Source of the DNA: Methylococcaceae bacterium
Lineage (GTDB): Bacteria; Pseudomonadota; Gammaproteobacteria; Methylococcales; Methylomonadaceae
Direction of reading: 5' to 3'
DNA length: 46,839 nt
Assembly (NCBI GenBank): GCA_030626845.1
Contig: DAOUTG010000010.1
Location: 1 to 46,839 of the forward strand
A program made the position numbers and the translations under genes. The notes beneath the pieces were generated by a model, which was given only the letters and a program-made list of their open reading frames with translations, was not told the DNA's origin and searched no databases. Within the stretch, counting starts at the first letter, position 1, and each line of letters starts with the position of its first letter. Shown here piece after piece: positions 26,353 through 35,985 of the stretch.

Positions 26353-27891
26353 ATGACAACCGATTTATTATTGAATACATTGATGAGTTTGATTAATGAC
26401 TTATCTCGACAATTATCACCTCAACAGCGTTATCAACATTTATTAGAAACTTTAAGAACTTTATTTCCTTGTGATGCCTGTGCTTTATTAAAACAAGAAC
26501 ATAATTATTTAGTTCCTTTAGCGATTAATGGCTTAAGTGAAGATACGTTAGGACGACGTTTTTTAATTAATGAACAACCTCGTTTAGCGATGATTTTAGA
26601 AACGCGCGGTTCAATACGATTTGCCGCAGATTCTCCCTTACCCGATCCTTATGATGGACTCATTGATAAAGATGAAACTCAGTTACATGTCCATGATTGC
26701 ATGGGAGTTGCACTTTATATAGATGATAACGTCTGGGGTGTTCTAACTTTTGACGCGCTTATTCCTGGTACATTTGATTCGATTAATAAACAGACATTAC
26801 AAACATTTATTGGTTTAACTGAAGCCACCGTTAAAGTGGCTAATTTAATTGTTTCTTTAGAATCACGCGTAAAACGGGTTGAACAAACCTTATTAGAAGA
26901 AACCAATCGTTTAGAAATGATTGGTCAGAGTCCAAAAATGCAAATTTTAAATCATGAAATATCGGTTGTGGCACAATCGAATTTATCAGTATTAATATTG
27001 GGTGAAACGGGTGTAGGTAAAGAATTAGTCGCACATCAAATTCATGCGTTATCTAAACGCTCAGAGCAAGCTATGATTTATGTTAATTGTGCGGCCTTAC
27101 CTGAAAATATTGCCGAAAGTGAATTATTTGGGCATTTAAAAGGGTCTTTCTCTGGTGCAACCGCAGATAGAACAGGAAAGTTTGAATTAGCCGATGGCGG
27201 CACTATTTTTTTAGATGAAATAGGCGATTTACCATTAGCTTTACAAGCTAAAATATTGCGTACCTTACAAAATGGTGAAATTCAGCGTGTAGGGAGTGAC
27301 CGCTATATCAAAGTTAATATTCGTGTGATTTCGGCAACTAATCGTAATTTACAAAAAGAGGTTGTTGAGGGGAGTTTTCGCCCAGATTTATATCATCGAC
27401 TTGCGGTTTATCCAATGACTGTACCGCCCCTTCGAGAACGTGGCAATGATGTGTTATTAATTTCAGGTTTGTTTTTAGAAAAAAATAAACAACGCCTTGC
27501 TGTACAAGGATTAAGACTTGAGGAGGCAGCAAAACAAGCCTTATTAAATTATCAATGGCCAGGTAATATTCGAGAATTAGAACATCTTTTAAGTCGAGCC
27601 GCGTTAAAAGCGGTGGCAGTAGATGGGCAGCATAAGCGTGTGGTCACTATTTATTGTCAGCATTTAGATATTACGGTGACCTCTGAAAAAATTCAATTAT
27701 TAGCAAATAAACCTAAATTATTTATTTTTTCAACACAAAAAGATCTTAAAACACAGGTGGATGAATTTCAAAAACAGCTCATTGACCAAAAATTAGTACA
27801 ATACAACGGTAATAAGGCGAAAGTTGCTACGGATTTAGGCTTAAATCGTGGTAATTTTCACAGATTATTAAAACGCTTACAAATTTATTGA
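26353..27891 (+). CDS. norR: NorR, NO-responsive sigma-54 activator
   Basis: About 512 residues from the ATG at 26353 (a GTG at 26347 is in frame). The N-terminal GAF domain keeps RFAADSPLPDPYDGLI and HVHDCMG, matching the Arg, Asp and Cys/His positions that hold the mononuclear iron in E. coli NorR. The AAA+ domain has the Walker A motif GETGVGKE and the Walker B region GGTIFLDEIGDLP. The sigma-54 contact loop reads GSFSGA rather than GAFTGA. A Fis-type HTH ends the protein (NKAKVATDLGLNRGNFHRLL). It releases AAA+ activity when NO binds. It is divergent from hcp, whose promoter fits sigma-54, so hcp is the likely target. norVW and norB are not nearby. Confidence 0.93.
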   Translation: MTTDLLLNTLMSLINDLSRQLSPQQRYQHLLETLRTLFPCDACALLKQEHNYLVPLAINGLSEDTLGRRFLINEQPRLAMILETRGSIRFAADSPLPDPYDGLIDKDETQLHVHDCMGVALYIDDNVWGVLTFDALIPGTFDSINKQTLQTFIGLTEATVKVANLIVSLESRVKRVEQTLLEETNRLEMIGQSPKMQILNHEISVVAQSNLSVLILGETGVGKELVAHQIHALSKRSEQAMIYVNCAALPENIAESELFGHLKGSFSGATADRTGKFELADGGTIFLDEIGDLPLALQAKILRTLQNGEIQRVGSDRYIKVNIRVISATNRNLQKEVVEGSFRPDLYHRLAVYPMTVPPLRERGNDVLLISGLFLEKNKQRLAVQGLRLEEAAKQALLNYQWPGNIRELEHLLSRAALKAVAVDGQHKRVVTIYCQHLDITVTSEKIQLLANKPKLFIFSTQKDLKTQVDEFQKQLIDQKLVQYNGNKAKVATDLGLNRGNFHRLLKRLQIY

Positions 27892-28004
27892 TTTTAAAAA
27901 CTCATCAATAAAACTTGATTTATATCCCTTAAACTAGGTGATAAATCCTTAGATAAAGGTTACACTTGAAAAAATTACATTCTCTTTATTGTCCGGAATC
28001 AGTT

Positions 28005-31000
28005 ATGAAATTAATAAATAGTTTATTTTTATTACTTTTACTTTTTTCACAATTTACACAAGCCACGATTTTAACTGTTGATAAAGTGCCTGAACCTTTA
28101 AAACCTTGGGTGGACTGGGTACTTTTAGATGAAGAGGATTATAACTGTCCTTTTTTAAACGAAAGCTATGAAGAAAAACGTTGCGCTTGGCCTAGTAAGT
28201 TGGAGTTAGAATTAAGCTCTCAACAGGGAAAGTTTTCAAGTCGTTGGCAAATTTACCAAAAAAGTTGGATTACGTTACCTGGAAGTGATAAATATTGGCC
28301 GGTCAATGTGACTGCCAATGATGAAACCATACAAGTTATGAAACGTTATGGTAAACCTGTGGTTCAATTAATGCCTGGAATTTATACGCTTAAAGGTCAT
28401 TTATTATGGGATGCGATTCCTGAAAACTTAAGTATTCCTGCTGATAGTGGTTTAATTACGCTAAACATTAATGGTAAACATATTGCTTACCCTGCGATCA
28501 AAAAAAATTCAGTTTGGCTAAAAGAAAGTGACAGGGGACAGAAAAAACTTAAAAATATTCAAAATAAATTAGACATACAAGTCTTTAGACAAATTAATGA
28601 CGATGTTCCTCTGCAATTAATCACTTACATGGAGCTTGAGGTTTCAGGAATGCAGCGTGAGATTAAACTACCTCATGCGTTACTGAAAGATTTTATTCCG
28701 ATTCAGTTACAAAGTGTGTTGCCCGCAAGAATTGAGCCTGATGGTAGCTTATCGGTACAAGTGCGTCCCGGTCGTTGGCATATTGAATTACATGCACGTC
28801 ACCCAGAGCCTTTGAATGAATTAGCATTAAATATTAAAGATAAAAACTGGCCGGCCAGTGAAATTTGGGTTTTTAAGGCACAACCTTATCAACGGGTTGT
28901 TGAAATACAAGATCTATTACCAATTGATCCTAGTCAAACAAATCTTCCTAATGGTTGGCGAAAATTACCTGCTTATCAGGTTAATCAGGGGGATGAAATG
29001 AAGTTTAAAGTCATACAACGTGGAGACCCTGAACCTGAACCCAATAAATTACAGCTACGACGTGAATTATGGTTAGATTTTGATGGTAAAGGTTATACCA
29101 TTCAAGATAAAATTAATGGCAAAATGACCAATGGCTGGCGATTAGAGGCATTAGCTGAAATCCAATTAGGTCAAGTTAAATTAAATGGGCAAAACCAACT
29201 AATTACCCAATTAGAAAACTCTAAACAACAAGGGGTTGAAGTTAGAAAAGGAAGTCTAATTTTAAAAGCAGATAGTCGATTGACAGGTGATATTAATCAT
29301 TTAAGTGCGGTGGGTTGGCAGCAAAAATTTCATCATGTCAGTGCGGAACTAAATTTACCCCCGGGTTGGCGATTATTAGCCGCATCGGGGGTTGATAATG
29401 TCCCTGATAGCTGGATTTCTCGTTGGACATTATTAGATTTATTCTTAGTATTAATTGCTTCATTGGCAATTAGCCGTTTGTGGAATTTACACTGGGGGCT
29501 TTTTGCTTTATTTACCCTCGTTTTAATTTGGCATGAAGCCGATGCGCCACAATATATATGGCTTAATATTCTCGCTGCCATTGCTTTAATTAAGGTCTTA
29601 CCCAAAGGCTTATTTTTAACCTCTATTCATTTTTATCGTAATGTTTGTTGGTTAGCATTGATTATTATCACTATTCCTTTTTTAGTCGATCAAGTTAGAA
29701 AAGGAATTTATCCTCAATTAGAAAAACCTTGGAAAAAAATTACACTATCAACAGAAGGTAACATTAGTGATATGTTCGATATGTCACATCAAGAAGGCGA
29801 ATTTAAAATTGCAGCGGACATTAATCTTCATGAAATGGTTGCTGATGAAGAATTAACTCAACAGCAACTAAAATTATCCGCGCCTAACGAACCTACTGTA
29901 AAACGACTGAGTGAAAAAAGTAAACTTAAAAAACAACGTTCATCATCCCATCGTCAAGAGAATTATAATAGCTATAGTAAAAAATCAATTAATTATGATC
30001 GTATAGACCCCAATGCAACGGTACAAACAGGGTTAGGTGCACCACAATGGCAATGGAATAAAATAGACTTATCTTGGAATGGGTCGGTCGATAGTGAACA
30101 ACAAATAAACCTTTGGTTATTAACCCCAACAATGACTTTGGTTTTTAATTTTATTCGCGCAATTGTGGTCGTTATTTTAAGTTTATTAATGTTTGGGTTA
30201 GTAAAAAAAATTAACTTCAAATCATTTTCTTCAACAGCTCCGGTCATATTCTGTTTAGCATTAGTCATCTTAATGGGGCTACCGACTAATGAAGTTTTAG
30301 CCGCTAATCAAGCGGATTATCCCCAACAATCATTATTAGATGAACTGAAAGAACGCTTAATGGAGGCGGCTGAATGTGTTCCTAATTGTGCGGAAATTGC
30401 AACGATGGAATTGGCAATTGATAATGAAAAGATTTTAATCCAACTAGAAGTTCATGTTGCAGAAACCGTGGCTATACCATTACCTGCCGCTTATAAACAA
30501 TGGTTTCCTAATCAGGTAAAACTTAATGGCGAAATAGCGACCGCACTCTTACGTGATGATAACGGTTATTTGTGGCTAAATCTCAGCCGAGGCATTCATC
30601 AAGTTGAACTTGCAGGTATGATTCCTACCCATCCTAAATTTACCTTGCCATTGCCCTTAAAACCTCATCATGTCACGCTAATAACAGAAGGTTGGAGTAT
30701 AGAAGGTGTCCATGAACATGGCGTTGCTGAGAATCAATTACAATTTAATCGACTCAAAAATAATTTACCGCCGACAGAAACCCAAGCTCTTGAACAAGGG
30801 GTTTTACCTTCTTTTATTCGCGTTGAAAGAACATTAGAGCTAGGTTTAGATTGGCGATTAAAAACACGGATTATTCGATTGATGAGTAGTGATGCTGCCG
30901 TCGTTTTAGAATTACCCTTATTAAAAGGCGAATCGGTAATAACACCAGAAATAAGGGTTAAAAAAGGCAATGTACAAGTCAATATGTCGGCGAATGCTTT

Positions 31001-32192
31001 ATTATTTGAATGGGAGTCCATTTTAGAGAAAATGCCGAAAATTGAATTAGAAGCAAGCGATACCTCGCAATGGACAGAAATTTGGCAACTAGATGTGAGT
31101 CCTATTTGGCATTTACAAACCGAAGGTATTGCCGTTGTTCATCATCAAGATCAACAAGGTCACTGGCTACCTGAATGGCGACCTTGGCCAGGTGAAAAAG
31201 TGAGTTTAAGTATTATTCGTCCTGAGGCAATTAGTGGCAGAACGTTAACCATAGATAGTAGTAAGCTCATTTTAAAACCAGGTCAACGTTCACAAGAAGC
31301 CAGTTTAGAGTTAAGCCTGCGTAGTTCCAAAGGGACACAGCATACGATTACTTTACCCAAAAAATCCGTATTACAGTCGGTATTAATTAATAATACGAGT
31401 CAACCAATACGTCAAAAGGGACGACAATTAACTTTACCTATTAAACCTGGAAAACAAAAAATACAAATTAATTGGCAACAAAATAAGGGGTTAAAAAGTA
31501 TGCTTACCTCGCCTAAAATTGATTTAGCACTGGATAGTGTTAATAGCCATATTCATATTAATTTAGGGACGGATAGATGGGTGCTATTAACAATAGGCCC
31601 TCATTTTGGGCCTGCTATTTTATTTTGGGGCGTTTTACTGGTTATTATTGTTATTTCTTTTGGCTTAGGAAAAATAGAATGGACCCCTTTGAAACATTGG
31701 CAATGGTTTTTATTACTTATAGGGCTTAGTCAAATTCCTGTTGCCGCCGCCTTAGTGGTTGTCGGTTGGTTGATAGCATTGGGAGTCAGAGCAAAAAAAT
31801 ATGATTTTAAAAATAGTTATTTTAATGTAATGCAAGTGGGACTCGCTTTTTTAACCTTAATTTCACTCATTCTATTATTTATGGCAGTCAAACAAGGTTT
31901 ATTAGGATCGCCTGATATGCAAATTGCAGGTAATCATTCAACAACCTATGCGCTAAAATGGTATCAAGATCGAAGTGAAGAAATATTACCCACAGCCATG
32001 GTAATTAGTGTTCCCTTAATGGTTTATAGAATTTTAATGTTGATGTGGTCATTATGGTTAGCGGTTTCATTGCTTAATTGGCTAAAATGGGGTTGGGAAT
32101 GTTTTGCTACAGAGACCTTGTGGAAAAAAAGTCTTCCCAAGAAAAAATCCTTAGTCGTTGATTCTGATAAAACCGCTGATAAAACCACGTAG
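28005..32192 (+). CDS. Very large membrane protein of unknown function with internal duplication
   Basis: 1395 residues from the ATG at 28005, chosen because a signal peptide (MKLINSLFLLLLLFSQF) begins there; a TTG at 27966 is in frame. The first half has a Cys pair (CPFLN and CAWPS), a beta-rich periplasmic region with ITLPGSDKYWP, and about four membrane helices around residues 473-560. The second half begins with a membrane helix (LVFNFIRAIVVVILSLL), then a signal-like stretch and a second Cys pair (ECVPNC), then IPLPAAYKQWFP. The chain ends in a cluster of about five helices. The halves look like repeats of one module. I do not recognise the family. No terminator follows; the stop codon falls inside a palindrome of the GCGTAG type. 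Confidence 0.85.
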   Translation: MKLINSLFLLLLLFSQFTQATILTVDKVPEPLKPWVDWVLLDEEDYNCPFLNESYEEKRCAWPSKLELELSSQQGKFSSRWQIYQKSWITLPGSDKYWPVNVTANDETIQVMKRYGKPVVQLMPGIYTLKGHLLWDAIPENLSIPADSGLITLNINGKHIAYPAIKKNSVWLKESDRGQKKLKNIQNKLDIQVFRQINDDVPLQLITYMELEVSGMQREIKLPHALLKDFIPIQLQSVLPARIEPDGSLSVQVRPGRWHIELHARHPEPLNELALNIKDKNWPASEIWVFKAQPYQRVVEIQDLLPIDPSQTNLPNGWRKLPAYQVNQGDEMKFKVIQRGDPEPEPNKLQLRRELWLDFDGKGYTIQDKINGKMTNGWRLEALAEIQLGQVKLNGQNQLITQLENSKQQGVEVRKGSLILKADSRLTGDINHLSAVGWQQKFHHVSAELNLPPGWRLLAASGVDNVPDSWISRWTLLDLFLVLIASLAISRLWNLHWGLFALFTLVLIWHEADAPQYIWLNILAAIALIKVLPKGLFLTSIHFYRNVCWLALIIITIPFLVDQVRKGIYPQLEKPWKKITLSTEGNISDMFDMSHQEGEFKIAADINLHEMVADEELTQQQLKLSAPNEPTVKRLSEKSKLKKQRSSSHRQENYNSYSKKSINYDRIDPNATVQTGLGAPQWQWNKIDLSWNGSVDSEQQINLWLLTPTMTLVFNFIRAIVVVILSLLMFGLVKKINFKSFSSTAPVIFCLALVILMGLPTNEVLAANQADYPQQSLLDELKERLMEAAECVPNCAEIATMELAIDNEKILIQLEVHVAETVAIPLPAAYKQWFPNQVKLNGEIATALLRDDNGYLWLNLSRGIHQVELAGMIPTHPKFTLPLPLKPHHVTLITEGWSIEGVHEHGVAENQLQFNRLKNNLPPTETQALEQGVLPSFIRVERTLELGLDWRLKTRIIRLMSSDAAVVLELPLLKGESVITPEIRVKKGNVQVNMSANALLFEWESILEKMPKIELEASDTSQWTEIWQLDVSPIWHLQTEGIAVVHHQDQQGHWLPEWRPWPGEKVSLSIIRPEAISGRTLTIDSSKLILKPGQRSQEASLELSLRSSKGTQHTITLPKKSVLQSVLINNTSQPIRQKGRQLTLPIKPGKQKIQINWQQNKGLKSMLTSPKIDLALDSVNSHIHINLGTDRWVLLTIGPHFGPAILFWGVLLVIIVISFGLGKIEWTPLKHWQWFLLLIGLSQIPVAAALVVVGWLIALGVRAKKYDFKNSYFNVMQVGLAFLTLISLILLFMAVKQGLLGSPDMQIAGNHSTTYALKWYQDRSEEILPTAMVISVPLMVYRILMLMWSLWLAVSLLNWLKWGWECFATETLWKKSLPKKKSLVVDSDKTADKTT

Positions 32193-32217
32193 GGTTGATA
32201 TATCTTACTCTACGCGG
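32185..32217. repeat. CGTAGGG-type palindrome overlapping the large gene's stop
   Basis: Stem CCaCGTAGgGT (32185-32195) and ACtCTACGcGG (32207-32217) with one mismatch and one wobble pair. It contains the TAG stop of the 1395-residue gene. Confidence 0.55.
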
Positions 32218-32248
32218 TATGTAGTCTACAATAATATTCAAAATAACG

Positions 32249-32899
32249 CTAAAAACTTCCCTGTAAATTAATTTTTGTATCTTGCTCTTCATTTTCAATT
32301 TGTAAATGAATGTTTCCAACTTTATTTTTATTTTTGTAATGAATCGCTGGATTTTTCTTCCTAGAATAATTGGTATTATATTTTTTATAAGAAGAATGGG
32401 TATAAGGATAAAGATAGCGCGTTTTTTTCTTTGTCGCTGCTGCTTTATCAACTTCTAACTGTTGCTTTTGTTGTTCTAACTGCTGTTTTTGTAACTCTAA
32501 AGATTGTTGCTGTAGTTGTAACTGCCGCTCTTTAATCGCGTTATCATTTTTTTTAGTGGCTAATTGCTGTTGCTTTAACTGTTGTTCTAAATGAAGATTA
32601 TAGGCTTCAAGCTCTTTTTTATAAGCTTCTTCTAATTGATATTTGTTAGTATAATTTTTTGCTAGTTGATGTTCCCCTGAAAAAATTAAATGATTAAGAT
32701 GCCTAGTTTTTCTTTTCAAAGCAAAGGCTTTCGCTTCTGCTTTAGTTTCTTGATGGATTAATTTTCCTTTCATTGCACCACAAGATTTATCTTTAAAAAC
32801 AATACGTCCGTTATCTTTTACACATTTATAAATAGAACCTGCATAAATGGTTTGAGTTAGAATCAATAAACCGAGTATGGATAAAATCTGAACTTTCAT
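32249..32899 (-). CDS. DUF4124-containing secreted protein with Gln-rich coiled coil
   Basis: 216 residues. A signal peptide (1-20, ending IYA) is followed by the short DUF4124 motif: IYKCVKDNGRIVFKDKSCG, with two Cys. Residues ~85-160 are a Gln/Leu/Lys-rich coiled coil with many near-repeats of QLQLQQQSLE and KQQLE. The tail is Tyr/Lys-rich, ending INLQGSF. DUF4124 proteins are periplasmic and common in proteobacteria, of unknown function. It is convergent with the 1395-residue gene and in line with the patatin gene, whose stop lies upstream. Confidence 0.8.
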   Translation of the reverse strand: MKVQILSILGLLILTQTIYAGSIYKCVKDNGRIVFKDKSCGAMKGKLIHQETKAEAKAFALKRKTRHLNHLIFSGEHQLAKNYTNKYQLEEAYKKELEAYNLHLEQQLKQQQLATKKNDNAIKERQLQLQQQSLELQKQQLEQQKQQLEVDKAAATKKKTRYLYPYTHSSYKKYNTNYSRKKNPAIHYKNKNKVGNIHLQIENEEQDTKINLQGSF

Positions 32900-32927
32900 T
32901 ATATTGACCTAATTTATCTTAAATGTG

Positions 32928-34682
32928 TTATTTTTTTAGTTTAGACACTTTTCCCTGAGCTAAATACAATGGATTAATAAATATTAAATAGAAACTAATA
33001 AAAATAGCGCCCCAACTAAAAATTAAAGCTTTAAGCAACCCCTTTATAAACTGGATCACTGGACGTAAATAATCTAAAAAAGGGATTAATTTGACAATGG
33101 CATCAGCAGAACTATTGATTACCCAGAGTAAAAGTGCGATTACAAAAGGATAAACAGGAAACGAACTTAGCATAAACTCAAGCATTTGTGCCCAGTAATA
33201 GTAAAGCATTCCACCTATGGCTAAAATAATTGGAATCCAAAGCCATAAAAAAACTTTAAATATTTTGCCAAAGGTTGATTGGGCAATATCTAATTGTTTA
33301 AGATATTTGGGTGTAGGGGTATCCATCCAGTGAGCAATCTGGTTAAATTTCCATGAAATATTGGATAATTTTTGTGAATTTTTATCAGATTCTTGTCTTA
33401 ATTGATTCAAATCTTCGTAACTCATTAAATAGCCATCACGCATTAAAGAATAAGCTTCAACTTCTGTAAACGCGTCTAAATCAGTCCGCATTTTGGAAAG
33501 TTTTTCTTGTACTTGAGGGTCTACCCCAAACTCAGCGGTTGTGGCTGGAAATATTTTATCTTTTTCAGCAGGTTGATTATTTTCATTAATCCAGCTAATT
33601 TCTCGAATATCTAAACCTTTACGTAAATCCATAAAGGCAATTTTATTTTTATCTTTTGTTTTCGTAATTAGATTTAATAAACCTTCGGTACGCGCTCGGT
33701 CTTGTAAAATAGAGCTTACTCGTAATAGTGAAGAAAGTGAGTCCGTTGCAATTTGGTTTTTAATTCCCATTTGCCCAGAGGCATCACTAATAACAAATTG
33801 GGTACAATGATTATTTAATAAGCTTTCTGTCCCTTGATTATCAAAAACCCCGCCATCAACTAACTGCGGTAAAATTTTTTCTTCTTTTACGCGATCGTAA
33901 TATAGCCCTTTGATTGCTAAAGGGGTAAATAAACCTGGCACTGAGGCAGAAGCTGCAACCGCATGACCTAAAGGCATTTTCTGCTGCAGCTTGACCATGC
34001 TCTGATAACCATTACGCGCTCTACGCAATCGAATCGGTTTTTTATCAACATTAATAAACTTAGTGCTATCCTCATTTCGTTCACGATTAGGAGGCTCACC
34101 CATTGTCTGGGCTGTAAATTGCCAATTACGTCCACTATTTAAAGTCGTTGCATTTAAAACGAGAATAGGTACTTTAGCTGATCGAAATATATTATGTTTT
34201 TTTGGATGAAAATATTGAGGGGATTCACGTGGGTAAATTTTTAATCCCCGCATTTCTATCGGGTTGCCCGCATTTTCTAAAATAGCTTGATAAAAATATT
34301 TATTATAAAGTTCAGCAATACGATTGCTACGAGAATAATCTGAACTCATCAACATTTGGAAATTTTTTATAAAATTTCCAAAGGTTGCCATGCGAATATT
34401 TTTGTTAGTCGCTTTTAAAAAATCAACTTCAATCGTTTTTATAATCTCAATATAATCTTGATCGGTAATTTCTTTATCAATTTTAGACTCTAATAATTTT
34501 TTTACATGTAGATAATATAAAGCCCCAATCACAGACCCCCCAGAAACGGTAGAAATTATTTCAATAGAACGCAATAATCCTTGTTCTGCCATTTGTGCAA
34601 GAATGCCAATATGAAAAAATGATGCGCGAAATCCGCCGCCTGAAAGTGCTAGCCCTAATTTCTCTGGCGATTGAGTTGACAT
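32928..34682 (-). CDS. Patatin-like phospholipase with C-terminal membrane helices
   Basis: 584 residues. The patatin core is clear: ALSGGGFRASFFHIG (oxyanion GGGxR), STVSGGSVIGA (nucleophile Ser in G-x-S-x-G-like SGGS) and LVDGGVFDNQGT (catalytic Asp in DGG). It should hydrolyse phospholipids or other lipid esters. Residues ~475-575 hold three to four hydrophobic helices, so the enzyme is anchored in a membrane. The ribosome site GGAGG is strong. No signal peptide is visible. Patatins also act as CBASS effectors, but no CD-NTase gene is near, so a defence role is not supported. It lies upstream of the DUF4124 gene on the same strand with 28 bp between, probably co-transcribed. Confidence 0.9.
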   Translation of the reverse strand: MSTQSPEKLGLALSGGGFRASFFHIGILAQMAEQGLLRSIEIISTVSGGSVIGALYYLHVKKLLESKIDKEITDQDYIEIIKTIEVDFLKATNKNIRMATFGNFIKNFQMLMSSDYSRSNRIAELYNKYFYQAILENAGNPIEMRGLKIYPRESPQYFHPKKHNIFRSAKVPILVLNATTLNSGRNWQFTAQTMGEPPNRERNEDSTKFINVDKKPIRLRRARNGYQSMVKLQQKMPLGHAVAASASVPGLFTPLAIKGLYYDRVKEEKILPQLVDGGVFDNQGTESLLNNHCTQFVISDASGQMGIKNQIATDSLSSLLRVSSILQDRARTEGLLNLITKTKDKNKIAFMDLRKGLDIREISWINENNQPAEKDKIFPATTAEFGVDPQVQEKLSKMRTDLDAFTEVEAYSLMRDGYLMSYEDLNQLRQESDKNSQKLSNISWKFNQIAHWMDTPTPKYLKQLDIAQSTFGKIFKVFLWLWIPIILAIGGMLYYYWAQMLEFMLSSFPVYPFVIALLLWVINSSADAIVKLIPFLDYLRPVIQFIKGLLKALIFSWGAIFISFYLIFINPLYLAQGKVSKLKK

Positions 34683-34762
34683 AATATACCTCCGTTAATA
34701 ATTATTTTTGAGTTGAAATAGTGTAGCATAACCCTCTATTTTTACACATCGTGAGTTTATTA

Positions 34763-35542
34763 ATGCAGGCTTCATTACCCCCGTATCATGCTAAACTGGC
34801 TGTGCTTTATCAAGGCTACGGTGAATTATCTATTGCTCAACAATTGGCTGAAAAACTGAACATTCCTCTTTATACATCTATTGATAATAAAACCACCGAA
34901 GATTTTTTTTTAAGTTATCGTGAAGGGTGTTTAAAACTTTTAGATAAAGGACAGCTTAAAAAAGGCGGATTAGTCGTTAATATTAAACCTCGTTCAGGTG
35001 AACAACTTTCTTATCCTGCCCCTAAACAAGGTGCGTTAGCAAAAGCATTAGGGAGAAAAACTAAAACCGTGATTGATGCAACCACAGGGTGGGGTCAAGA
35101 TGCTTTATTTATTTTTCGGATGGGGTATCAGCTTCAATGTATTGAGCGTTCACCTGTGATGGCGGTTTTATTAGAAGATGCTTTTTTACGTTTAAGACAA
35201 TGTGAATGGATGCAAAAACTCCATCTGAAGTCACCTTTGTTAAAACAGGGGAATGCGATTAATTTATTATCACAGCTTAACACAGCCCCTGATTGTATTT
35301 ATTTGGATCCCATGTTTCCGCCTAAACGTAAGAAATCGGCGTTAGCAAAAAAACCAATGCAAGTTTTACAACAATTACTAGGTCATGATGAGGATAAAGA
35401 ACAGCTTTTTATTGCAGCAATGACGGCAACGGTTAAACGTGTGGTGGTAAAAAGTCCTGATTATGCAGAACCTTTAGGCGGTAAGCCTGATGAAAGTTTT
35501 AAGGGTAAATTATTACGTTATGATGTTTATTTAAAACATTAA
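34763..35542 (+). CDS. rsmJ: 16S rRNA (guanine(1516)-N(2))-methyltransferase RsmJ
   Basis: About 259 residues from the ATG at 34763, with GTGAG as a ribosome site; a GTG at 34751 is in frame. The SAM-binding motif is VIDATTGWGQDALF, and CIYLDPMFPPKRKKSA is the catalytic DPMFP motif of RsmJ. It methylates G1516 of 16S rRNA. The length is close to the E. coli protein. It is divergent from the patatin gene and convergent with the Trypco1-like gene. Confidence 0.93.
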   Translation: MQASLPPYHAKLAVLYQGYGELSIAQQLAEKLNIPLYTSIDNKTTEDFFLSYREGCLKLLDKGQLKKGGLVVNIKPRSGEQLSYPAPKQGALAKALGRKTKTVIDATTGWGQDALFIFRMGYQLQCIERSPVMAVLLEDAFLRLRQCEWMQKLHLKSPLLKQGNAINLLSQLNTAPDCIYLDPMFPPKRKKSALAKKPMQVLQQLLGHDEDKEQLFIAAMTATVKRVVVKSPDYAEPLGGKPDESFKGKLLRYDVYLKH

Positions 35543-35569
35543 TTTTTATCTCATCTTATGCTTGTTTCT

Positions 35570-35911
35570 TTATTTATTTTTCCACTTGATACCCACCTTA
35601 AAACTAGCTTCACTTTCAACAGAAGAAAAAATAACACCCGCTTTACCATTAAAACTAATAGCAAATTCTAAATTAATCTCATCAGGGGTATTAATATCTT
35701 TTAGTGAAGATAACAAAGCATTACCAATAGGCGCAATACTTTTCAGTGCATCATTAAAACTACGCGGTGCTTGTATGGTCTCTTCTTCATCAGAACCGCC
35801 ACGCCCTCCACGACTAACCCCTTGTCTTTTCTGGGTTTGTAGCGCTGTTTCCTCAAGCTGCATAAAAGCCGATTCACCATTATCCAGTTTAAATTCAATC
35901 ATATTTTTCAT
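35570..35911 (-). CDS. CU044_2847-family (Trypco1-like) protein
   Basis: 113 residues without signal or membrane segments. It opens with MIEFKLDNGESAFMQL, has a Gly/Arg/Glu linker (RGGRGGSDEEE), a helix (FNDALKSIAPIGNALL) and a C-terminal sheet (EINLEFAISFNGKAGVIF, then ASFKVGIKW). This is the pattern of the small CU044_2847/trypsin-co-occurring domain 1 family, as I recall it. Family members often sit beside trypsin-like peptidases or in conflict-system operons. Here none is adjacent: sdhCD is upstream on the same strand and rsmJ is convergent. AAGG precedes the ATG by about nine bases. The family call is moderately sure; the function is unknown. Confidence 0.72.
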   Translation of the reverse strand: MKNMIEFKLDNGESAFMQLEETALQTQKRQGVSRGGRGGSDEEETIQAPRSFNDALKSIAPIGNALLSSLKDINTPDEINLEFAISFNGKAGVIFSSVESEASFKVGIKWKNK

Positions 35912-35928
35912 GCAAAATTACCTTTATC

Positions 35929-35962
35929 TGCGCGTAGGGTGGGCTAATCCGACCCTACGCAA
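35929..35962. repeat. GCGTAGGGT palindrome between sdhD and the Trypco1-like gene
   Basis: Stem GCGTAGGGT (35932-35940) and ACCCTACGC (35952-35960), loop GGGCTAATCCG. The stem core is shared with 26199-26232 and 32185-32217. No T run follows. Confidence 0.65.
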
Positions 35963-35985
35963 TTAATTAAGAATATTAACTTATT

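Noticed and set aside
32107-32451. Minus-strand frame between the 1395-residue gene and the DUF4124 gene
   Set aside because: It overlaps both neighbours out of frame and has basic, low-complexity composition; it is a shadow.
32928-34682. Patatin as a CBASS (CapV-like) effector
   Set aside because: No CD-NTase, HORMA/TRIP13 or Cap2/Cap3 gene is in the neighbourhood; the long C-terminal membrane part is also unlike CapV.
35562-35966. Plus-strand open frame of 134 residues opposite the Trypco1-like gene
   Set aside because: It is antisense to a recognisable family and has no domain, ribosome site or sensible composition.
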